Shown here: piece after piece, positions 1 to 5,446 of the stretch
Layout: every line of letters begins with the position of its first letter
How positions within the stretch are numbered: position 1 is the first letter of the stretch
The notes under the pieces: model-generated
Told to the model about the DNA's origin: nothing
Database searches by the model: none
Seen by the model: the letters and a program-made list of their open reading frames with translations, nothing else
Position numbers and translations under genes: made by a program
Assembly: GCA_031270925.1 (NCBI GenBank)
Contig: JAISWY010000037.1
Coordinates: 1 to 5,769 of the forward strand
Direction of reading: 5' to 3'
DNA length: 5,769 nucleotides
Source: Candidatus Symbiothrix sp.
GTDB taxonomy: Bacteria; Bacteroidota; Bacteroidia; Bacteroidales; Azobacteroidaceae

Positions 1-81
1 GCAGGGGGAAGTTTTTTTATGCCCCCAAACCTAAGCCTTGAATTTAATCCGCGAAAATGCCGCAAGGATAAAAAAAAACAA

Positions 82-89
82 TAATTTTG
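82..89 (+). promoter_or_regulatory. Bacteroidota -7 promoter box of the prolyl oligopeptidase gene
   Basis: The sequence TAATTTTG fits the Bacteroidota -7 consensus TAnnTTTG. It ends 18 bases before the ATG at 108, so the transcript should start at about 93-98 with a very short leader. No convincing -33 TTTG box is visible 19-21 bases upstream. This placement rules out the in-frame TTG at 87, which lies inside the box, as the start codon. The rest of 1-81 shows no gene; it contains G5 and C5 tracts at 4-8 and 22-26 and a weak CCTTG/CAAGG dyad (36-40 and 63-67). Confidence 0.6.
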
Positions 90-107
90 CAGATAAAACT
101 GAACAGT

Positions 108-2408
108 ATGAAAAAAATCGTATCCATTTCATTCATTTTTGTAGCAATGATTGCTTGTAACACCAAACCGCAAACGTCCGTAGGGGCGAAAAATTTTTCG
201 CCTCTACCATATCCCATTGCTGAGCGCGGCAATGATTTCCACACCTATTTCGGCGACACCGTTCCAGAGCCATACGCCTGGCTCGAAAACGACACTTCCG
301 CCGCTACGGAGGCATGGGTAAAAGCCGAAAACGAGGTAACGGAACGCTATCTCGCGCAAATCCCATTCCGCGAAAAACTGCGGCAACGCCTCACACGCCT
401 CGTTGATTATGAGAAATATGGAACGCCATTTGTAAAAAACGGCAAAACCTATTTCTTCAAAAATGACGGACTGCAAAATCAGAGCGTTTTGTATGAAGCA
501 GCCCTGCCCCTGAGGGGGGATTTAGGGGGGCTTGTCGTTTTTGATCCCAACACCCTGTCCGATGACGGCACGGTGGCGTTGAAATCGGTTGATTTTTCGC
601 GCGACGGAAAATATATGTCCTACACCATTTCGCGCAGCGGCAGCGATTGGGAAGAGATTTATGTAATGGATTTGGCTACAAAAACGGTGTTGAAAGACAA
701 AATAGAATGGGCTAAATTTTCCTCTGTCGCGTGGTTTGGCAGCGGTTTTTATTATTCCGCCTACGATGCGCCGACTGCCAAAGGCAAGGAATTTTCTAAT
801 GTCAATGAAAATCATAAAATTTATTATCATTTAATTGGAACAGAGCAAAAAAGCGATAAACTTTTTTATGCAAACAAAGATTTTCCGAAACGGTTTTATC
901 ACGCTTTTACGCCCGATGATGAACAGGCGGTTTTTATTTACGAAAGCGGCGCAAACAATGGAAATCGGCTGTTTGCCAAAAAAACAAAATTTAATGATTG
1001 CATTTGTCGAAAATGTGGTTATGATGATTCCCCAAATGAATTTTATGAAGATGGTTATCCAACATATATGATTTGTCCTCGTTGTAAAAGCGAACCGGGT
1101 TATGATGATGATAATTTTATCGAAATCGCCTCTGACGATAATTATGAATATAATATAGTAGGAAAGATTGGCAAACGTGTTTATGTTTTAACTAATTACG
1201 AAGCACCTAATTATTGTGTGATGATTTTTGATATTAACGAACCGAAATTTGATAATTGGTATCCAAGTTTGCCTGAAAAAGAAGATGAAGTGCTTGTTGA
1301 TGTGCAATTTACCCGATGGAAAGAACATAGTTCTCAAAAACCTATTAATCTTATGATAGCAACTTATGATAAAAATGCTACCAATAAAGTAGAAATTTAT
1401 GATATGCTCGAAAAACTAATTTGGGAAATAAAAACACCGACTTACGGTTCCATTGGAATTTCGGCAGATAAAAATGCAGACGAAATATTTTACTCTTTTT
1501 CGTCATTTTCATTTCCAAATACGATTTATAAATTTACTGTATATACAGGAAAATCAGAAGTTTATATCGAGCCGAAAGTTGCCGGTTTTAAGCCCGGAAA
1601 TTACGTTACCGAACAGCATTTTTACACCTCGAAAGACGGCACGAAAGTACCTTTGTATTTGGTTTATAAAAAAGGGTTGAAAAAAGATGGCGCAACCCAC
1701 ACATTATTATATGGTTACGGTGGTTTCAATATTACCTGCCGCCCATCGTTTTCGCCCTACCGCATTCCGTTTTTGGACAATGGCGGCGTGTATGCCATTG
1801 CCAACATTCGCGGCGGCGGCGAATATGGCGAAGAGTGGCACGTTGCGGGTACTAAAATGAATAAGCAGAATGTTTTTGACGATTTTATCGCTGCGGGCGA
1901 ATACCTGATTTCCGAAAAATTCACGTCAAAGGAAAAATTGGCTTGTTTGGGCGGCTCAAACGGCGGATTGCTCGTGGGCGCGGTTGTGAATCAACGTCCC
2001 GACTTGTGGCGGGTGGCAATTCCCGAAGTGGGCGTGATGGATATGCTGCGTTACCACAAATTTACTATCGGTTGGAATTGGGCTTCGGACTACGGCACAA
2101 GCGACGACAGTCGCGAGATGTACGAATATCTGCGGGTGTACTCGCCGCTGCACAATATCCGTAACGACGGCACGCCTTACCCCGCCATTCTCGTAACCAC
2201 CGCCGACCACGACGACCGCGTTGTGCCTGCGCACTCGTTCAAGTACGCCGCCGCCCTGCAAGCCGCCGACACCGGCAACGCCCCGAAACTGATTCGCATC
2301 GACACCAAAGCCGGACACGGCGGCGGCAAACCGATTGCCAAAGTGATTGACGAAAACGTTGATGTTTATTCGTTTATAATGTGGAATTTGGGGGTGGAGT
2401 TTAAGTGA
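108..2408 (+). CDS. Prolyl oligopeptidase family S9A lipoprotein with inserted zinc-ribbon-like module
   Basis: Serine peptidase of family S9A, which cuts short peptides after proline. The ATG at 108 is chosen over the in-frame TTG at 87 because the signal peptide begins there and the promoter box covers the TTG. Residues 2-16 are a lipoprotein signal ending in MIA-Cys17. There is no acidic export signal after the Cys, so a periplasmic lipoprotein is likely. A short N-terminal arm (about 35-75) carries the family phrase PEPYAWLEND. A beta-propeller follows (about 80-480), then the alpha/beta hydrolase domain (about 485-766). The triad is visible: Ser617 in GGSNGG, Asp702 in DHDDR and His737 in AGHGGGK. 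The oxyanion-hole YGYGG lies at 535-539, and Arg704 is the expected substrate-binding arginine. At 766 residues it is longer than the roughly 700 usual for the family. The excess includes a Cys-rich insert at about 296-335 (Cys298, 300, 303, 323, 326). The active site is complete, so activity is plausible; the effect of the inserts is unknown. Confidence 0.96.
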   Translation: MKKIVSISFIFVAMIACNTKPQTSVGAKNFSPLPYPIAERGNDFHTYFGDTVPEPYAWLENDTSAATEAWVKAENEVTERYLAQIPFREKLRQRLTRLVDYEKYGTPFVKNGKTYFFKNDGLQNQSVLYEAALPLRGDLGGLVVFDPNTLSDDGTVALKSVDFSRDGKYMSYTISRSGSDWEEIYVMDLATKTVLKDKIEWAKFSSVAWFGSGFYYSAYDAPTAKGKEFSNVNENHKIYYHLIGTEQKSDKLFYANKDFPKRFYHAFTPDDEQAVFIYESGANNGNRLFAKKTKFNDCICRKCGYDDSPNEFYEDGYPTYMICPRCKSEPGYDDDNFIEIASDDNYEYNIVGKIGKRVYVLTNYEAPNYCVMIFDINEPKFDNWYPSLPEKEDEVLVDVQFTRWKEHSSQKPINLMIATYDKNATNKVEIYDMLEKLIWEIKTPTYGSIGISADKNADEIFYSFSSFSFPNTIYKFTVYTGKSEVYIEPKVAGFKPGNYVTEQHFYTSKDGTKVPLYLVYKKGLKKDGATHTLLYGYGGFNITCRPSFSPYRIPFLDNGGVYAIANIRGGGEYGEEWHVAGTKMNKQNVFDDFIAAGEYLISEKFTSKEKLACLGGSNGGLLVGAVVNQRPDLWRVAIPEVGVMDMLRYHKFTIGWNWASDYGTSDDSREMYEYLRVYSPLHNIRNDGTPYPAILVTTADHDDRVVPAHSFKYAAALQAADTGNAPKLIRIDTKAGHGGGKPIAKVIDENVDVYSFIMWNLGVEFK
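180..207. repeat. 28-base palindromic repeat inside the peptidase reading frame
   Basis: The 18 bases at 185-202 are a perfect palindrome with arms GGCGAAAAA and TTTTTCGCC. Pairing extends outward through G180-C207, T181-A206, A182-T205 and G183-C204, with one G-T pair at 184/203. Translated, it encodes residues 25-34 (VGAKNFSPLP), the flexible linker between the lipobox Cys and the mature domain. From memory, GTAGGGGCGAAAA palindromes of this kind are dispersed, multi-copy, REP-like repeats in many genomes; that is not checked here. It looks like a mobile palindromic element tolerated in a linker. Confidence 0.75.
501..533. repeat. G-rich repeat-like segment inside the peptidase reading frame
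   Basis: CCCCTGAGGGG at 507-517 is a tight inverted repeat. It is followed by two G6 tracts (514-519 and 525-530) separated by ATTTA. In frame it encodes residues 132-142 (ALPLRGDLGGL), where S9A proteins usually have a short polar turn before the conserved DPNTLS motif (residues 147-152). It resembles the G-rich GGGGGATTTAGGGGG repeats that I recall as dispersed in Bacteroidota genomes; copy number cannot be checked here. Confidence 0.5.
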
Positions 2409-2453
2409 TTTTGGAAAATGAAAAAAATATGAATAACAAAAAGAATATTTTTG

Positions 2454-2461
2454 TAACTTTG
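2454..2461 (+). promoter_or_regulatory. -7 promoter box of the DUF3990/DUF3791 cassette
   Basis: TAACTTTG matches the Bacteroidota TAnnTTTG -7 consensus and ends 23 bases before the ATG at 2485. No clear -33 box is seen. A dyad, ACAAAAA (2436-2442) and TTTTTGT (2448-2454), abuts and overlaps the box by one base. It could be an operator or chance in an A/T-rich tract. Confidence 0.5.
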
Positions 2462-2484
2462 CAACCGAATAAAATTATAGAGAA

Positions 2485-2631
2485 ATGGAACTGTATCACG
2501 GAACAAATGTCAGATTTGAAACGCCAAAAATTTTAACATCCAATCGGGCATTGGACTTTGGCGCGGGTTTCTATGCGACTACCGATAAAGCACTCTCATT
2601 TTTAAAACACATTAAAATCATTGAATTATGA
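2485..2631 (+). pseudogene. Internally deleted DUF3990 (ADP-ribosyltransferase-like) gene remnant
   Basis: This is a 48-codon frame starting MELYHGTNV and ending LSFLKHIKIIEL. Residues 1-33 match the N-terminus of DUF3990 proteins: the YHGxN start, a conserved RALDFGAGFY stretch, and ATTDK. From memory, full-length members are about 150-180 residues and end in a phrase like TEKALxxLxF; residues 33-48 here look like that tail. The middle, which in ADP-ribosyltransferase-like folds should carry the catalytic acidic residue, is absent. The stop TGA overlaps the ATG of the next gene (ATGA at 2628-2631), a coupling that suggests the 3' end is the native one. The best reading is an in-frame internal deletion of roughly 100 or more codons. 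A translated short peptide is possible but should be enzymatically inactive. Confidence 0.6.
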
Positions 2632-2873
2632 AATATACAAACAGTGAATCAATGTTTATATACGACACGTGGTTGATACCAATGATTGCTGAAAAATACA
2701 AGGTTAGCGAAGAAAACGCATTGTATAGATATATTTCTTCCGAAACCTATAAAATACATGCTGATGAAGAGAATAAATTATATTGGGAGTCGCCGCTCGT
2801 GATTTGGGATTTGTATCAAGCGGAAATAGAAACCGGCAATCCTCGAAATTCTACTTATATTCAAACCATATAA
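2628..2873 (+). CDS. Small DUF3791-like protein, partner of DUF3990
   Basis: An 81-residue acidic soluble protein without signal peptide or membrane segment. Residues about 12-58 follow the DUF3791 pattern: a first helix (IYDTWLIPMIAEKY), then VSEENALYRYISSETY, then a Y-x-x-SPLVIWDLY segment. DUF3791 genes commonly sit directly beside DUF3990 genes, and here the start codon overlaps the DUF3990 remnant's stop (ATGA), so translation was probably coupled. The biochemical role of DUF3791 is not established; a partner or antitoxin role for the ADP-ribosyltransferase-like neighbour is inference. It appears intact although its neighbour is deleted. The family call rests on pattern recall, not a profile search. 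Confidence 0.72.
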   Translation: MKYTNSESMFIYDTWLIPMIAEKYKVSEENALYRYISSETYKIHADEENKLYWESPLVIWDLYQAEIETGNPRNSTYIQTI

Positions 2874-2876
2874 AAT

Positions 2877-3017
2877 ATGGAAACAACATATCACATACCA
2901 AAGATAAAATCCAACAAAGTGTATTTTTTTACTTGTCATTCTCGATTTAGCCCGCTAAATCTTCAACTGAAAAGCAAAAAATCCATCTTAAATAGCTATA
3001 AAAAAGATGAGCTGTAA
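2877..3017 (+). CDS. Doubtful 46-residue hypothetical frame
   Basis: An ATG three bases after the previous stop opens a frame of 46 residues (METTYHIPKI...SYKKDEL). No family is recognised. The Lys/Ser-rich composition, the 18-base palindrome inside it (2944-2961), and a candidate regulator half-site at 2917 argue that this is upstream regulatory DNA of araR rather than a gene. In its favour are only the start placement and the absence of stop codons over a short AT-rich stretch. Confidence 0.18.
   Translation: METTYHIPKIKSNKVYFFTCHSRFSPLNLQLKSKKSILNSYKKDEL
2917..2936. promoter_or_regulatory. Candidate degenerate AraR site upstream of araR
   Basis: AAGTGTA (2917-2923) is identical to the left half of the strong dyad at 3821-3842. 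After the same six-base spacer comes TAC (2930-2932), the first three bases of the right half; the remainder, TTGT, matches only at the last base. It lies about 120 bases before the araR start, a place suited to autoregulation. Weak evidence: one perfect half-site and a partial second one. Confidence 0.3.
2944..2961. repeat. 18-base palindrome GATTTAGC-CC-GCTAAATC
   Basis: Two perfect 8-base inverted arms are separated by CC. As RNA it would form a 7-bp stem with a CCCG tetraloop. No T-run follows, so it is not a standard intrinsic terminator. It could be a dispersed palindromic element, a regulator site, or a processing hairpin between the DUF3791-like gene and araR. Confidence 0.45.
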
Positions 3018-3030
3018 AATTTAAACAGCT
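3010..3030. promoter_or_regulatory. Inverted repeat AGCTGT-N9-ACAGCT just before araR
   Basis: Perfect 6-base arms (3010-3015 and 3025-3030) flank an A/T-only 9-base centre. The right arm ends 6 bases before the araR ATG at 3037. Its TGT...ACA core resembles the AraR-type dyad downstream, but the spacer is one base longer and the outer bases differ. Possible autoregulatory operator or leader hairpin over the start. Confidence 0.3.
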
Positions 3031-3036
3031 TCTAAA

Positions 3037-3750
3037 ATGCAGAAAAAATCGAAAATGATGTCGCATTACTATCAAGACGAAGATAAACTGTACGTTTCTG
3101 TCGATTGTATCATTCTAGGATTCAATGGTAAAGAAATAAATGTACTGATTATAAAGCGTAAATTTGAACCACTCAAAGGCGAACGTTCGTTGATGGGCGG
3201 TTTTGTCCGCTGCAACGAAAGCCTCGATGAAACGGTAATGCGCGTGGTTGCCGACTATACCGGTGTGGAAGACGTTTATATGGAACAGGTTGGCGCATAC
3301 GGAACGGTTGATAGAGATCCTGCCGATCGCGTTGTATCCATCGTTTATTATGCGCTGATTGATATGCAGATGTTCGATGAAAAACTGAAAAAGCAACACA
3401 ATGCAGAATGGGTAAATATCAATAATGTAGGTACGCTAATCCTTGATCACAACCTCTTTTTGGACGATACAATCCGGCTTTTGAAACGTCGGACGTCTAA
3501 TCGCCCCGTAGGTTTTAACCTGCTTCCCGAAAAATTTACCCTGCCACAACTACAATCTTTGTACGAAGCCATCTACCAAAAACCGCTCGATAAAAGAAAT
3601 TTCAGAAAAAAGATATTGGGAATAGATATACTCGACAAGCTGAATAACAAAGACAAAAGTGCCTCAAAAAAAGGGGCTTACTACTATCAATTTAATAAGA
3701 AAAAATACGATAATCTGCTTGAAAACGGTTTCAATTTCGCGTTTATTTAA
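3037..3750 (+). CDS. araR: AraR-type arabinose-responsive repressor (NrtR family, Nudix domain plus winged helix)
   Basis: Transcription factor of the Nudix-related NrtR family. It closely resembles Bacteroides AraR (BT0354), which represses arabinose genes and is released by L-arabinose. Residues about 15-150 form the Nudix-like sensor, with characteristic stretches MEQVGAYGTVDRDP (82-95) and RVVSIVYYALI (98-108). The Nudix box at 54-77 (GGFVRCNE...RVVADYTGV) has lost the catalytic glutamates of the REUxEExGU motif, so it should bind ligand rather than hydrolyse nucleotides. Residues about 157-225 are the winged helix, including GFNLLPEKFTLPQLQSLYEA and DKRNFRKK. Length (237) is normal, with a short N-terminal extension; ATG codons at 3055 and 3058 are alternative starts. 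Its position directly before a GH51 arabinofuranosidase, with a perfect dyad between them, supports local control of arabinan use. Effector identity is inferred from the family. Confidence 0.92.
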   Translation: MQKKSKMMSHYYQDEDKLYVSVDCIILGFNGKEINVLIIKRKFEPLKGERSLMGGFVRCNESLDETVMRVVADYTGVEDVYMEQVGAYGTVDRDPADRVVSIVYYALIDMQMFDEKLKKQHNAEWVNINNVGTLILDHNLFLDDTIRLLKRRTSNRPVGFNLLPEKFTLPQLQSLYEAIYQKPLDKRNFRKKILGIDILDKLNNKDKSASKKGAYYYQFNKKKYDNLLENGFNFAFI

Positions 3751-3802
3751 AAATATGTTTAATAACATGCGATTTTTATGATGCCATTTTGAAAACTATC
3801 CG

Positions 3803-3810
3803 TAATTTTG
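3803..3810 (+). promoter_or_regulatory. -7 promoter box of the arabinofuranosidase operon
   Basis: TAATTTTG matches the Bacteroidota -7 consensus. It lies 81 bases before the abfA ATG at 3892, and the predicted transcription start is about 3814-3819. Only a T-rich stretch (3773-3777) lies near the expected -33 position. The dyad at 3821-3842 follows immediately, so a bound repressor would cover the start region. Confidence 0.6.
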
Positions 3811-3820
3811 AGCAAAAAAA

Positions 3821-3842
3821 TAAGTGTAAATAAATACACTTA
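3821..3842. promoter_or_regulatory. Probable AraR operator: TAAGTGTA-N6-TACACTTA
   Basis: A perfect inverted repeat with 8-base arms (3821-3828 and 3835-3842) and an A/T-only 6-base spacer, 22 bases in all. It starts 10 bases after the -7 box and lies at or just after the predicted transcription start, a classic repression position. It is in the gap between araR and the arabinofuranosidase gene. A symmetrical dyad of this size suits the homodimeric winged-helix AraR. Assignment to AraR is inference from position and symmetry; the published consensus was not compared. Confidence 0.7.
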
Positions 3843-3891
3843 AATAAATAAGGAAAACAAGAGATTTTACAAACAAATAAAAACATTGATT

Positions 3892-5430
3892 ATGAATAAG
3901 CTGTTATTGATGAGCGTATTAGCATTGACGGGGGCATTGGTCGCGAATGCTCAGAACCATCTGATTGTCGATGCCGATCAAGGCAAGGGCACAATCAGCA
4001 AGCACATTTACGGACATTTTTCCGAACACCTCGGACATTGCATCTACGGCGGTATTTGGGTGGGCGAAAATTCTTCGATTCCCAACACCCGCGGTATCCG
4101 CAACGACGTGGTAAAAGCATTGAAAGACTTGCAAATACCCAACCTGCGATGGCCCGGCGGTTGCTTTGCCGATGAATACCATTGGATGGACGGCATCGGA
4201 CCTCGCGACAAGCGCCCGAAAATGGTAAACACGCATTGGGGCGGGGTTACGGAAGACAACAGTTTCGGCACGCACGAGTTTCTCGATCTTTGTGAACAGC
4301 TTGGTTGCGAGCCTTATATCAGCGGTAATCTCGGTAGCGGCTCGGTTGAGGAAATGTCGAAATGGGTGGAATACATCACTTTTGACGGCGAAAGCCCGAT
4401 GGCGAACCTGCGTAAACAAAACGGACGCGAAAAGCCGTGGAAAGTGAAATTCTGGGGTGTCGGCAATGAAAGTTGGGGCTGCGGCGGAAATATGACGCCC
4501 GAAGAGTATTCCAATCAGTATCGCCGCTATGCCACCTTCTGCCGCAACTACGGCGATAACCACCTGTATAAAATTGCTTGTGGCGCAAGCGATTTCGACT
4601 ACAATTGGACGGAAACGGTAATGAAAAACGTCGGGAACAGAATGAACGGGCTTTCCCTGCACTATTATACCGTCCCCAACAATTGGCAAGACAAGGGTTC
4701 GGCTACGCAATTCGATGAAACAGATTATTTTACAACCATACAAAAAACTCTGCAAATGAAAGAGTTGCTGACGAAACATTCCACAATTATGGATCGTTAC
4801 GATCCCCAAAAACGCATCGGGCTGATTACCGATGAATGGGGTACTTGGTATAACGTTGAACCCGGCACCAACCCCGGTTTTCTCTATCAGCAAAACACGA
4901 TGCGCGACGCCATCGTTGCCGCGTTGAACCTTAACATTTTCAATCAGCATTGCGATCGGGTGTATATGGCGAATATCGCGCAGACAGTCAATGTGTTGCA
5001 AGCCGTTGTTCTTACCGATGAAGAGAAAATGGTTCTCACGCCTACTTACTGGGCTTTCTATTTATATAAGGTGCATCAAGATGCGACACTACTTCCCCTC
5101 AGCCTGACAAGCGTTTCTTACGGTTTGGGCAATAGAAAACTCGATGCCGTCAGCGCTTCCGCATCAAAAGACGCATCGTCTGGCAAAATCCATATCACGT
5201 TGGTAAACATTGATCCGAACAAGGTTCAGGCGATTGAAACGGAACTGCGTGGGGCGACGACGAAAAAAGTAAGCGGTAAGGTGCTGACTTCCGCTCAATT
5301 GCAGGATTACAATTCGTTTGATAAACCCAATGCGGTGGGAATCAGGGATTTCAAGGATTTCAAACTGCAAAACGGAAAGATTTCGGTAAATTTACCTGCA
5401 AAATCGGTGGTGTTGTTGGAAATAGAATAA
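3892..5430 (+). CDS. abfA: Secreted GH51 alpha-L-arabinofuranosidase
   Basis: Retaining glycoside hydrolase of family 51 that releases terminal L-arabinofuranose from arabinan, arabinoxylan or derived oligosaccharides. The start is the ATG at 3892; the in-frame TTG at 3886 would only add two residues before the signal peptide. Residues 1-20 are a Sec signal peptide ending ANA, so the enzyme is periplasmic or exported. The (beta/alpha)8 barrel carries the hallmarks [11 protein letters not shown] (38-48), [13 protein letters not shown] (86-98), the acid/base Glu193 in WGVGNESWG, His257 in SLHYYTVP, and the nucleophile Glu315 in [12 protein letters not shown]-terminal beta-sandwich follows (about 400-512). 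The length of 512 is typical and no key residue is missing. It is preceded by araR and a dyad operator and followed 16 bases later by another exported protein, so the two genes probably form one arabinose-induced operon. Confidence 0.96.
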   Translation: MNKLLLMSVLALTGALVANAQNHLIVDADQGKGTISKHIYGHFSEHLGHCIYGGIWVGENSSIPNTRGIRNDVVKALKDLQIPNLRWPGGCFADEYHWMDGIGPRDKRPKMVNTHWGGVTEDNSFGTHEFLDLCEQLGCEPYISGNLGSGSVEEMSKWVEYITFDGESPMANLRKQNGREKPWKVKFWGVGNESWGCGGNMTPEEYSNQYRRYATFCRNYGDNHLYKIACGASDFDYNWTETVMKNVGNRMNGLSLHYYTVPNNWQDKGSATQFDETDYFTTIQKTLQMKELLTKHSTIMDRYDPQKRIGLITDEWGTWYNVEPGTNPGFLYQQNTMRDAIVAALNLNIFNQHCDRVYMANIAQTVNVLQAVVLTDEEKMVLTPTYWAFYLYKVHQDATLLPLSLTSVSYGLGNRKLDAVSASASKDASSGKIHITLVNIDPNKVQAIETELRGATTKKVSGKVLTSAQLQDYNSFDKPNAVGIRDFKDFKLQNGKISVNLPAKSVVLLEIE

Positions 5431-5446
5431 AAACTCAATACAAGCG

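Noticed and set aside
4..26. G5 and C5 tracts that could pair as a hairpin around a T7 stretch
   Set aside because: Only five pairs with a 13-base loop and no T-run after the second arm. It may be a repeat fragment but cannot be supported as a terminator.
87..107. In-frame TTG start for the peptidase, seven residues upstream of the ATG
   Set aside because: The TTG lies inside the -7 promoter box, and the signal peptide begins cleanly at the ATG at 108.
2436..2454. ACAAAAA/TTTTTGT inverted repeat as a terminator of the peptidase gene
   Set aside because: It has only one G-C pair in the stem, lacks a following T-run, and overlaps a promoter box. Chance in an A/T-rich tract is likely.
3006..3017. 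The doubtful small frame ends in KDEL, like an ER retention signal
   Set aside because: The context is bacterial and the frame is probably not coding, so this is coincidence.
3737..3772. Possible terminator after araR: ATGTT/AACAT stem inside a TCGC/GCGA outer pair, followed by a T-rich stretch
   Set aside because: The stem is short and AT-rich, with an unpaired interior, and the outer arm overlaps coding sequence. Too weak to annotate.
3886..3891. In-frame TTG start for the arabinofuranosidase, two residues upstream of the ATG
   Set aside because: The ATG at 3892 begins a standard signal peptide, and nothing supports the TTG.
3919..5001. A 360-codon open frame on the minus strand opposite the GH51 gene
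   Set aside because: It is the antisense shadow of a fully recognisable GH51 gene, with no family features of its own.
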